Made by a program: the position numbers and the translations under genes. Positions 21,712 through 32,706 of a stretch of 64,000 nt of DNA are shown here, piece by piece. The notes beneath the pieces were generated by a model. It was not told the DNA's origin. It saw nothing but the letters and a program-made list of their open reading frames with translations, and did not search any database. This DNA comes from Aquanectria penicillioides (Eukaryota > Ascomycota > Sordariomycetes > Hypocreales > Nectriaceae): assembly GCA_003415625.1 (NCBI GenBank), contig PYIU01000011.1:1935001-1999000 (forward strand). Direction: 5' to 3'. Within the stretch, counting starts at the first letter, position 1; each line of letters starts with the position of its first letter.

Positions 21712-24210
21712 ATGGCCGATAATCCATTGAGCATAGCGCGTACAAGCTCGGCGCGGTCTCATATGACACAATCAACCCAGAGGCGAACCTCAACGCAAAC
21801 TTCACCGAGTACAGCGCCGACCCTAGACCAAACGACCGCCATAGAGCTTCACGATTATCTTCCACAGCCTCCCGGTGAACCAGATCATGGGCCAGCACCC
21901 GACCCGCGGGTTGAAGCTCCGCGCGTCCTCCAACGTCGAGATGTCGCTGCGTTGATTATCAACAAAATGATTGGAACAGGGATTTTCACAGGGCCTTACA
22001 CGGTTCTTAATAACACGCACAGCAAGAAATTGGCTGTTTGTTTGTGGATCTTAGGGTTTGTCTATACAATCTTAAGGTGAGAGGGCCGACCAATCCATCT
22101 TTCTCTTTGGGCAATACGGATATATAAGGCTAACCCCCCCAAGCATGACCATGTATCTCGAATACGCAAGGAAGTTGCCGTTTACAGGTGGTGAGCTTGT
22201 TTATGTGCGTTTTGCGCGAACCTTACAAATTAATCCCAGCCACGCCGGCATACTAACAAAAGATAGTTAGACGAGCTTTTACCACGGATTCCTCTTTTCG
22301 CCTATACCATGTACGCCTTTTACTTTGTGTTTGTCTACACCACATGCACAAACGCCCTGCAATTCGGCAAGCAGATATTATTGGCATTCAATCCAGATTT
22401 CACCGACGAGAATCTGGACAGGCGTCTTGTGCGTTTTTTGGCGGTGGCAATAACCACGGCCATTTGCATGCTGCTCTATGTCTCTGATTCCAAGAGCCGC
22501 CTGCTGAATCGAGCGACCGCAGCAGCGAAAATCCTGCTGCTTCTAGTTATCTCAGCATTTGGCGGAGTGTACTTGCGTCAAAAAGAGGGTGGCAGCAACA
22601 TGTACAGTCGCCCAAACTACGAAAAGCACGCTCACGCCTCCGATTGGGCTCAAGCCTTCATTACGGTAATATTTAGCTTTCATGGCTGGGAAAATGCCAC
22701 CCTTGTGAGTTTATCTGACCCAGGATATGTTTGCAGCTCTAATTGGATGCGAGGTGGCTGGAGAAATCCCAACATTCAAAGTGCTCAGGTCGGGCTTCAT
22801 ATGGGCTGTCAGCCTGGTTGGTTCGTTATACTTAGTCGTCGTCATTATTTTCGTCAGTAGAGTCCCCAGAAACAATCTTGACTCCACTTTTGAAGCTGAC
22901 TAGGCTGATAGTGCTATGCATTCGACTGGAACGATGATGAGACTCAGCAGCTCCAGGACTTCACTGCTGCGGTAAGGCCTAATTAATGTTCAGAAAGGAA
23001 CTGTTGGCTGAGAGTTATCTAGTACTTCAGTGTTGCAACCAACGAGACTCCTCCTAAAGTGTCAGATTCCGCAACAATGGCCGCATCTGGTATCATCGCA
23101 GTGTCCGCTATAGGGAGCATGATTAGCATAGCTTACACAGGCGTAAAAGGTACTCGGCGGTAACCCTGACATTGAGTAACTTTATCAACTAACCCATGGA
23201 TAGTAAAACAGTCAGTTGGTTGGACAGGCATCTTGCCGTGGTCATGGTTCTGGCGTCGAGCTGGTCCGCTGCGACCTAAATTTGGATTGAGGCTTCTCGA
23301 GACGCAGCAGCGCCAAGTTGCGTTGGTCCTGGACCACGACGCGCTCACGCATCCTGGGTCTTCCGAAGGAGGTATCGTCCTTCACTGGATTACAACAGTC
23401 GTTTACATTTGCATCTCGGCAGCCGAGACCAATCTCACCAGTGCCATTGATTTTTCGGGAAACCTTCTCGTGTACGGCCACCTGTTACTCGAGGGCAAGT
23501 TGAAACCTACTCATATTTCTCATAATTCAAATGATCTAACATTTCCTAAAGGTTTTCTCGCAGCTGGCTTTGTCGGGTTTGATCCGTACAATGCCAGTTT
23601 CCAGCAATTCGGCTATCCCGCAGAACACTGGTTAGACAGTGATAATTGCAGCTACCCCCAGTGGATGCGGCAGGAAAGTAACAGAAATCTTTCCTTATGT
23701 CAACGGATCATCCACGGCAGAGGCCAGACTGTGCTTAGTTTTCTCCTCGTCATATTTAGCCTCGTTGTTGTCATCGTCGACATGTGGACAACCGAAGGTC
23801 GAACAGCATTATACTCCATGCTTGGTATTCTTGGCACCGCCTTGTTATATTGGATCACCTTTGTCCACTTTCAGACTGCCAGTGTCATTTACAAGTTGCT
23901 TGGGTTCGAACTTCATCAACACGCCCATGGCCAAGATGATGCGGAAGACCTATCAAGGCTCTGCCACTGGTGCTTCACCATTCCAGAGGCTGGACATCGC
24001 CATCCTCACGATAGCTATAAATCTTTCAACGAGGTCACCGTGATGCAGAACCCCGGGCTTCGGACAAGAATTTTGTACACCATATTCAGCGATCATTCTC
24101 AGGACGAGTTGGTTGTACGACCCTGGACGGGGTTTAAATATGTTATGCGCCGTTGTTTTGGCTTTAATGAGCGATGTGCAGAGGAATATCCGACTCTAAA
24201 TACTCCATAA
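21712..24210 (+). CDS. APC-superfamily amino-acid permease (LAT/methionine-permease-like)
   Basis: Plasma-membrane amino-acid transporter. Seven exons join in phase: 21712-22076, 22144-22204, 22267-22704, 22754-22852, 22912-22971, 23023-23149 and 23204-24210. They give 718 residues, or 699 if an in-frame 57-nt GC-AG intron at 23495-23551 is also removed. After a polar Ser/Thr-rich N-tail comes NKMIGTGIFTGPYTVL, the hallmark of helix 1, then YLEYARKLPFTGGELVY, CTNALQFGKQILLAF, FSFHGWENATL-VAGEIP, AASGIIAVSAIGSMISIAY and several further helices (ILGTALLYWITFV). One intron has a perfect tactaac branch site near its acceptor. The gene looks intact. The specific substrate is not evident. Confidence 0.85.
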
Positions 24211-25830
24211 CGATACTTTAACATTTAACATAGCGAGTTCCTAAAATAGATAAAAAGTGTAGTAATATATGTCATTTAACAGACTCGATGCAGAACCTGA
24301 TCCCTGCCCCCTTGAATACGCAGTTGTGTAGTCTAACGGTTGCCTCTCGGTCATCTCCGATCACCGTGCGTAAGGCAATCATGATCCATGTGTAGGGTGG
24401 TTCCTGGTACGTGTCAGCCGTGTGAGCCTTATCAATCCGCCTTCGTCCTGGTCTTTTGCTGCTTTCTCCCACTCTCCTACAACACTATCCCATTCTCCCT
24501 CGTCGGTACCAAGCCGAAGACTCAGCCATGCCGAAGAAAGAATCGACCCTTTTTATTAACCAGCTTAGCACTTGGGTTTTCACCGATATCAGCCACTATG
24601 CAGATCGAAATGACATCATAGAGCACATGGAATCAATCTACCAGACAGTGCATGATAAACGTCGAAATCGAAATGTTCAAAACTACAAGATTGAGGAAAG
24701 TAAAATGACCCCATGAACTTTTTGATACCAGACAATTAACAGACATAGACCTTTGCAAATGGTGACCATCGAGTTTGGGCTGCAACTGCCTTATCGGACG
24801 TATGTATGCCCTCCTTCACAACCGTAGTTTTGCTAACAATTCTCAGGCCGTCAAGAAGCAGCTTGTAGACATGAATGCCAGAGAGAAAAAGTATGATGAC
24901 TGAGAGGTCATATCAGGACAGGAGAAGTTTCACCATATTGGTAATTCCTCAAACCAGGCAGCAGCGTTCGGGTGGCAGAGCCCAGCTTTGTGGTCCCTCT
25001 ACCAGGCTGAGACAGCCAGGCATATTCAATGCAAACCCCGCGGCGCGCTGACTGGATAAGCATACGGAATGGCTTGATTGTCAGTAAATTAGTCCTCTGA
25101 AATGGTGTTAGAAAATCTGTATTGCTTACTCTCTTATCAAATTAATTCCTATGTATATCTGGAGTCGATCTGCGACTCCATTTTCATGTTTACAATCGTC
25201 AGCCCACTCTTAGCCAACGTGCATGCATGCACAGCCCTTGCCACAATGTGATGATGCGCCAATGCAAAACCAACAGGGCGTCACATTGCCCGAGTTGCCC
25301 CCAGCCTTGTTTCCGGCTGACTGCGAAGGAGCACACGTGATGCGCGGTCACCACATTATGACAGCAGTCGCGACATTCCAGCATCCTTTGTGCTCTTCCA
25401 TAGAACTAACCCCCAGCTTTAGCTCATTGATACTTATTACAACCATCGAGTCTCTACTCATCTTGTGAATCGTATGCCGCCTTTCTATGCGCCGTCATGA
25501 TTAATCCGAATTCCCTAACGCTAGGGAGCATCAATCCCCCGTACTCCAAGGCATCTTCGATCAAAGCATGGGGCTTGAGTATGAGTTATCTACATACCCT
25601 AATCTTCATGCATAAATTAATCCAAGATCCATAGGACCTTATCGACCTGCTCCCTTCAACCGCGTAGAAGAGCAGAAGGAGGATGAGCTGCGTTCCTACA
25701 TGTCAGTTTTTTTGGAGTTTAGTCTCCCTCTGCAGCTGAAATATTGACATATTGGAAGGTCCGATAATAATTCGCATGCATTAATGTTTGTCTAAATGAC
25801 CAATCATATATTACCGGCAGGATTCGTCTA
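24211..25830. other. Long stretch without a confident gene
   Basis: A short plus-strand frame at 24529-24716 (MPKKESTLFINQL...) looks protein-like and ends near a possible donor, but no continuation or family could be recognised. Upstream of the CorA-like gene, 25630-25720 can be read as IGPYRPAPFNRVEEQ, which might be its first coding exon. Confidence 0.35.
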
Positions 25831-25848
25831 ATTTGACGTTGTAGCCTC

Positions 25849-27228
25849 ATCCCGCAGCTTCATTCCCGTGGGCAGCTCAAGATCACGGCCGCCTCGATTA
25901 ATACGATGATGCATTGCTTTGATATCTTTCCATCCTTCAAGAGAATTATTTCTTCATTTCAGAGAGATACCTCTTCAGATGACTATCTTGGACAATCGGC
26001 GGCATTCTTCAATTGTCCTTCGGTCTTCGATACAACTCCTGAGAGTTAGTTGCCTTGCTCCATCCTATCATAGCACCTCCTCCTAACTGGTTTAGAATTT
26101 GAGACATGCTGCTTATTGAAGTTTGTGGAGCAAAATGGCCGCAAGCCGGCTGGACTAGACTCAACCAGCGACTTGGCTGAACTAAACGGATGGTCGATAA
26201 GGCAGCAGGCAGTATATCATTCATACAAGATCGACACGCAAGAGTCCGAGTTAACGATTCTCATCAATGCTTCTGACAGTCTCTGGAAGTCTATGAAAGA
26301 CCATTTCGAATGGTTGTCCACAAAATCAAAATTTGAAGAAGGATGGTCCGTGATTCTACGTGTTATAATTGAAACTCTAACTACAAATTGGTCCGAATAC
26401 ATATCCTGCTTACACAGGGTTGTGGAGCAATTGGTTAGTTTACTGTTCTCATACCCTGCAATTTCAGTTTTTGCTCATGACTTTGACAGAAGCGAGACGC
26501 TACGGCAACGCGTCCTGGCCACCCTGACATCGGCGAAGCGAATGCAGAAAGCCTACGCTGCGGTCTAAGCATAATGGACAGCATACAATTCGCAATTCAC
26601 GCCTTAAACTCTAATATTGACACGCTAATAGCAGTGCAAAATGGGGTCGAGAAGAGTCCGGCGATATGGCACCCATATCAGTCAATGGACAAAAAGGTAG
26701 CCTTCTTCCACAGTGTCGAGAGTGTGATTCAAGAGCTCCAGTTTGAGAGTAATCAGGCTCAGTTGATAAAAACAAGATTAGAGGGTGTGACAGCAATGGT
26801 AAGTCACTTTACGGCCACCTATCAAAGTAGAGTAGGTGAGCTAACCAAGGCCCCAGGTCCGGGATCTCATAAATCTGCGGAGCACCCATAACATGGAGAA
26901 GATGACCGCACGTACAATCGTAGAAGCTCGCACAATGCGAATCATTGCCTTCATAACCCTGGCTTTCTTGCCTCCCACCTTTACTGCTGTATGTTGCCTT
27001 GGAGATGGTTAAATCAACAATCTAATTACTCGACAGGGCTTTTTACAAATGGGATTCGTCCATGTCTTGTCTGCAAGTGAAGGCCGCTTCAAGCTCCAAG
27101 CAGACCCAGGTCTCTTGTTTTATTTAACGATTACTGTCCCTCTAGTGGCAATTATCATTGGCAGCTACGTGTGGTGGGATCGGCGGCTCGCTCGCTCAGC
27201 TCATCATGCCTCCAGTAGCCCTGTTTAG
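25849..27228 (+). CDS. CorA-like membrane protein (fungal, two C-terminal helices)
   Basis: Fungal protein of the type annotated as CorA-like Mg2+ transporter. Exons that join in phase: about 25849-26044, 26096-26433, 26490-26798, 26857-26988 and 27037-27228. The N-terminal soluble part carries PQLHSRGQLKIT, FDIFPSF, KFETCCLLKFVEQNG and WSIRQQAVYHSYK; a helical segment with MDKKVAFFHSVES follows; the end has MRIIAFITLAFLPPTFTA and a second helix (LLFYLTITVPLVAIIIGSY). The canonical GMN signature of transporting CorA proteins is not present, so ion transport is unproven. The first exon and start codon are not resolved; a stop in the upstream frame shows that an intron must end near 25848. Confidence 0.7.
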
Positions 27229-27404
27229 TCAACGACGCGAACGCATGTCAGCCTTGGGTGGATTATCTGATAGAATATCTAAGTTCTCTCTCGAAACAGA
27301 ATCTTAAAGAATGCAAATAGTCAATTTGTTCCATTGCTACCTGTAAATAGATGACGCAGATTCCTCGACCTCACTAGTCCTTCCGTGAGGCAATTGAAGC
27401 GCTT

Positions 27405-27979
27405 CTAAGAGAACGCGCTACCCTCAACCTGTTTGACACCTTCAACGCCGCTAAACCAAGCAACGCGGTCTTTGGTAAATTGTTCGACCTGTGGCTTCAA
27501 TGCAGTCTCGTGTAAGTTGAAGTCATCCACAGTGCCGATGCGAAGGATGCTATGACCTGGGAAGTTGGATCCAACACGGTACATGAGTGTTCCGCAGGTG
27601 GAGCAGAAATAGTTTGTCATGTTGCCACCCGAGGCGATGGTTTGAGACTGACTAAAAGTCTTGAGGTTATCCTGGCCACGTAGATGCCTCAGATATGTGT
27701 CGGCAACGGTAAAGTTGGAGGCAAACATGGATGCAGTGATTTTCCGGCAGTCTGTACAGTTGCACACAAATGTGCCAACAAGACCAGGGCCGTGTGTAGG
27801 CTACGTAAAAGTAAGCATTCGAAGAAACAGTCACGAAGTGTGTAATAGTGGCATACAAATGCAAGCTGCACAGCTCCGCAAAAACATGTAGCTGTAGCCT
27901 CCTCTTCGTTAGACCATCCATCATGAGTTCCGTTTGCAAGAGGGATGTAAGATTTAGTCTTATCAGCCGACGCAGCCAT
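27405..27979 (-). CDS. GFA/CENP-V domain protein
   Basis: Small zinc-binding protein of the glutathione-dependent formaldehyde-activating (GFA)/CENP-V family; members bind Zn but most lack a tested activity. Exons 27979-27857 and 27800-27405, with a 56-bp phase-0 intron, give 172 residues. The zinc-ligand cysteines are all present: CFCGAVQ, CNCTDCRK and FCSTCGT, with the usual GTFVCNCTDC, TNYFCSTCG and GHSILRIGT surroundings. Convergent with the CorA-like gene. Cytosolic, as no signal peptide is seen. Confidence 0.9.
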
Positions 27980-28646
27980 GTTTTTTCAGTGCAGGTAACA
28001 GTGTTGTAATAGATTGCAATCCGCGAGCAAAGGGGCTTTTTGGTTGTTGTTGGAAATTCGTCAGCTACGGATGAGTGTAAAGACAATAGTACAAACAGGT
28101 TCATGCAGACATATCATCTCTTTTATACCTCGATTAATTTGGATGAAGCGGCATAATCATGATAATCTGATGCATTGTCGCGAGGAATGTGCACAAGTGT
28201 GACCTACCCTATACTATTTGATGAACATTCGGAGATTCGGGGCGGAGTTTCGGAGCTACCATTTACGGTGATGCACATTAGTGATGAGGGAGCTTCGGCA
28301 GACGGCGCAAGAACAACACGCTACGGAAAGACAATGTGCATAACTAATGAAGGAGAGTTAATTCCACAATCTGCGATCAAATGTGGTTACTTTTGAGGAG
28401 TGAGCTCATTCCGCGAGAGAATCCATGAAAAATTAGGACGCGCAAAGCGTTTGATGGAATAATTGGGGTTTTAAAAGAATATAAACAATGACGTTACACC
28501 CAAACGACAGATTTTATGGACTGAAACAAACAACACCATTAGAAACAAGTATCTAAATAATTTAAACCAACTTCTGACTTCCCACCCCTTATCTGATCCT
28601 TTTACCATTCAAACCTAGCCCGGTTACCAATCACAACAACAACAGA
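27980..28646. other. Intergenic, promoters
   Basis: Upstream region of the GFA gene (minus) and of the Old Yellow Enzyme gene (plus). No supported gene. Confidence 0.4.
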
Positions 28647-29837
28647 ATGAGCACTTTTACAGTATCCCGGGCTGAAAGTCGTCTATTAAAGCCTCTGAAA
28701 GTGGGCAATGTCACCCTCCAGCACCGTGTTGTTTTCCCTCCCTTAACCCGATTGCGCAACAGTGACGACCATTTTCCTCTATCAATCATGGAGAGACACT
28801 ATGCTGACCGTGCCTCGACCCCTGGCACATTGATCATCGCCAAGGCCACGGCCGTCGCTCCCCGTGAAAACGGAAAGCGCAACTTGCCAAGCGTCTCTAG
28901 TGATGAGCAACTAGATGGTTGGCGGAAGATCATCTCAGCTGTTCATGCCAAGGGATCATTCTACTTCCAGCAGCTCTGGGCCATGGGCCGGGCTTCAGAT
29001 CCAGACTACTTGGCGGAGCATGGCTACCCTTATTTGCCCAGCAGCGCTGTGATTATAGAGGACCAGGATGTTGCTCCTGAGTCCATGACAGAGCAGCAAA
29101 TTCTAGAAACCATCCAGAGCTTTGTTACCAGCTCAAAGAGGGTCATTGAAGCGGGCGGGGATGGAGTCGAGATTCATGGCGCCCACGGCTATCTCCTAGA
29201 CCAATTCCTCTCTGACAACGTGAATAAGCGCACCCACAAATGGGGTGGCTCAGTTGAGAATCGTTCTCGCCTGATTCTCGGAGTTGTCAGGGCTGTTGTC
29301 GAGGCAATTGGCGCTGAAAAGGTGGGAATCCGTCTGTCTCCCTATGCGGGATACTAAGGAGCCATGAAATCCGATATTTATGGTGACTTCAAATACCTTA
29401 TGGATCAACTGAAGAAGATGAACGTCAAGTTTGCCGATCTGTCCCTGGTCGAGGCACTTGGTGATCCAGCCGCGTTTGTTACCGGCGCAGATCCGATTAA
29501 CCAAGGAAAGACACTAGACTTTATTCTCGAGGCTTGGAACAATTACTCTCCTGTCATCGTCGCGGGTGGTTACCTACCAAACACTGCCGCAAGGGCTGTG
29601 GAGGAGACCTATGAGAAATGGGATGTGTTGATTGCATTCGGCAGCTACTTCATCTCCAACCCTGATTTGGTCTTTAGGATCAAGAATGGAATCGAACTGG
29701 CGGCCTACAACAGGCCAATGTTTTACACCCGCAAATCGAATGCCGGCTACAACGATTACCCATTCAGTGACGAATACTTGAAGGCTTATCCTGGTACAAC
29801 TACGGTCTCAGATTCTGCGGTGGAGGTTGCTGCTTGA
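28647..29837 (+). pseudogene. Old Yellow Enzyme (NADH:flavin oxidoreductase) with one in-frame stop
   Basis: FMN-dependent ene-reductase/12-oxophytodienoate reductase-like protein. It starts MSTFTVSRAESRLLKPLKVG and shows the full TIM-barrel pattern: HRVVFPPLTRLRN, FYFQQLWAMGRA, EIHGAHGYLLDQFLSDNVN, KRTHKWGGSVENR and IRLSPYAGY. A TAA at 29355-29357 then interrupts the frame where OYEs usually have Gln (CAA to TAA, one C-to-T change). The same frame continues to 29837 with ADLSLVEALGDPA, PVIVAGGY, FGSYFISNPDLV and YPFSDEYLKAYPG. Without the stop it would be 396 codons, normal length. Either a recent null allele, a read-through stop or a sequence error. Confidence 0.85.
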
Positions 29838-30273
29838 TGTAATCGTTCTTTTCTTGCTGCAAATGGCGCGTAAATAGTAGAAGAATAGATGATAGAAAAT
29901 AGAGAGATGTAACGGTATTTTCCTTGCTAAAGTTGGTTCATTTTGTGAATGTCACTCATCTCAGTGCATTACTGATCACAGATGAATTGTCAGCATCGAA
30001 GCTTGTCGTGCGCTTCCGTCTTGATCCGTATTAGCGTGTAGTCTGACCACGTATCGCGAGACGACGGAATGACGGGCGGAGTAAGATCCGCAACTCCGCA
30101 ACCCCGCAGCTTTTCACAGTTCACGCACATACTTCCTGCATCATCAGCAGCTAGGGTTATGGTCTGTATTGGCTCGGAGCTTGGAAGGCCCTTTTGACGG
30201 CCTGTATCTCGTCTATCGGCATATTCAACCAGTCTTCCCTTATCTGTCATTTTTGCTCGGGGTTGTTGCTGCG
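29838..30273. other. Intergenic
   Basis: 3' region of the OYE gene and promoter of the Zn2Cys6 gene. No gene is seen. Confidence 0.4.
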
Positions 30274-32617
30274 ATGAACGCGGTCAACGCGGAGCAGTCT
30301 CCGAGGGCTGGTGACGGCGCTGAATCCACGCTCCCGATCAGAAGACCTCGGAAACAAGTATCGAGAGCGTGTGACCTGTGTCGTGCTAGACGCATTCGGT
30401 GTGACAATGGACAGCCGTGCAAGGCTTGTCGACTGCGGGGCGTGCAGTGTACAAACAAAGGGGATGACGAGCCCAGGACGTTGCCCATGGCCCTCAGGTA
30501 TGATGGATCCGGCAATCAGTAGTTGTCCAACAGGTGGCTGATATCAGATGCACCAGGGAGATCGATCGGCTGAAACAGCGTGTCAAGGAGCTCGAATCCG
30601 AAGTCGCAGCCTTCCGGGCTCGCTACTGTCAAGGCGCACCCATCCCCACACCTGATGGGTCCATGGACTCGCCAAGCACTTGTCTTTCCGGCCAGCCACC
30701 GTCACAAATTCCGACGCAATCCAGCTTTTCTCCTAGTACCGCAAGGAGGCCGCAATGGGAGGGCATCCACGTTGCTACAGCCAAGTCAGGCCAGGCCTCG
30801 TATTACGGCCCCGCCTCATCCTACTACTTTGTTAGCCGCATTGGAGGCTACCTGGGCAAAACCCTCAAGGAAACGTACAATGACTGGTCCATGCAGCCTC
30901 GAGGACCAAGTACCAATACGTATATGGGAGCTGAAATTGCGGAGGAGATCGAAGACCCGGCAAGCCCCATCACCACCACTAGCCACGGGCGGATGCGTGG
31001 CCCGAACCTGACCCGTCCGCAAGAAGAAAGTATTCTGAGAATTTTCTGGGAAGGGTACCATTGCATGATACCAGTCATTGACGAGGTTGAATTCAGACGG
31101 CACTACGCCTCGTTGTGGGAACCTACAAGACGGCATCGAAAAAACTCGCCTCTCGTTGACATCATCCTTGCTCTGTGCCTTCAATATGGGTACGCCTTCA
31201 TTCCCAAACAGATTATCAGCATGTCATCTAGCGTTAATGGATCTGTAAGCGACTCAACCGTTGCAGGTAGATGGTATTACTGCCGATCGCAGTCTCTCTT
31301 GACAGCCGATCTAGAAAGTCCATCCATCACCACCATCCAGTGCTACATCTTCATGATCACTTACCTGTGCTGCGCATCCTTCCACAACATGTGCCACATC
31401 ATGGAAGCCCAGGCAATCAGAAGTGCTCAAGTCTTGGGCCTCCATCTGGAGCCCCGCGGGACATGCCTCGTGGGGAAAGAGAGCTCCGGAAGCGAATCTG
31501 GATGGTGCTCTGTATAATGGACGCCAAAACATCCACAAAGCTGGGCCGTCCGCTGGGCGTTGACTGGGCTCAAGTCACTGCAACGCTGCCATCGGACGCA
31601 ATTGAAGATGCATCATACAATGGCGCATCTCTCGGCGCATATGGGTTAGATGTTACTTGGCTCACCTACTCTGTCCAGTCGCACAGTCTGTGGGCTATCC
31701 TGATTGACGTCCAGGACTCATTGTTCTTCAAGTGCGGGGAGGTTATCGACCGAAACGACCTCACATGCATCTATCTTGACCCAGAGGCGCTTGAATCGTG
31801 TGCCAAGCTCCTAGCATCTAAACTCCCGGCGATGAGGGCCTGGGTCGACCAGCTTCCTGAAGAGATAAAGACGCAACGTCGTCGAGGTGGTGCGCCATAC
31901 TCAACTGATCGTTCGACCCTCGATATCGACCCTCTCGCGCCGACATGGCTTAGGCGCCAGCGTGTCTGTCTTGAACTCATATATGACAGCCTGATCGTCA
32001 ATCTCACTCGCCCCTTCATAACGTTTTATTCCCATCCGGGGACATATACTCCTATTGCAGAGCAGCATGCCACCACCTGCATCGACCATGCCATCTCCTA
32101 CACCATCATCATGCATCAAGTCATTACCGAGTCTGATCTGCTAAGTGGCTGTTCAGAATTCTTCATTTTACAGTGGAACGCCGCCATAACCATGGTAGGC
32201 TTCATCTTGGCGTATCCCATTCACCCAGCCACGCCCCGGACACGTCAGGCCTTGGACAAAGCGTTGGCTGTGTTCGACTTCTTCGGAGAGGACTTTTCCA
32301 TGAGCGCGGACGCGGCCGCAATCGTCAGGAATCTGATGGCAAAGGCTACGATACTGGAAGAGCGTCTTAGCAGCGATGCTGGATGGGATAGGGGAGAAGA
32401 AGATGTCGCCACTACGGCTGTAAGAGGGAGTGGTACAGAAGCTGGACCGATTGACGACCTGGCTTGGCTTGATCCAAGCCACCAGAACGACCCTGCCCAG
32501 CTCAATCAATTCATGGATTGGGCCATGTCTGTGGATGCGTTCAACAATTTCGAAAAGTTTTTCGACTCAAGTAGTTTTGCGGACCCTTGGACATCTGGGC
32601 AATGGCAGAATAAGTAG
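30274..32617 (+). CDS. Zn2Cys6 transcription factor with a frameshift
   Basis: Nuclear fungal regulator. Exon 1 (30274-30497) encodes the zinc cluster, CX2CX6CX5CX2CX6C starting CDLCRARRIRC, with basic flanks. A 50-bp intron (30498-30547) precedes a coiled coil (DRLKQRVKELESEVAA). The middle domain of fungal regulators follows: FWEGYHCMIPVIDEVEF, SPLVDIILALCLQYG, WYYCRSQSLLTAD and AIRSAQVLGLHLEP. At 31451-31465 the frame shifts by one base: LHLEPRG in one frame, then DMPRGERELRKRIWMVLCIM in another, which runs to 32617. No intron explains this. It is therefore a recent frameshift or a sequence error. It could have controlled the adjacent OYE gene, which is itself broken; that link is inference. 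Confidence 0.8.
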
Positions 32618-32706
32618 TCGAATTGTGTAGAGATAGATTTTATATCATTTACAGTGTAAGTGTAGTATTGTACAGCGAATGTAATTCCCTTTATTAAGGG
32701 CCTCGT

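Noticed and set aside
22705..22860. Amino-acid permease as a pseudogene because of stops in the simple reading
   Set aside because: Introns 22705-22753 and 22853-22911 remove the stops and restore WENATL-VAGEIP and IIF-CYAFDW in phase.
29321..29358. A 38-nt intron removing the TAA in the Old Yellow Enzyme gene
   Set aside because: Too short for a fungal intron, and it would delete the conserved IRLSPYAGY segment.
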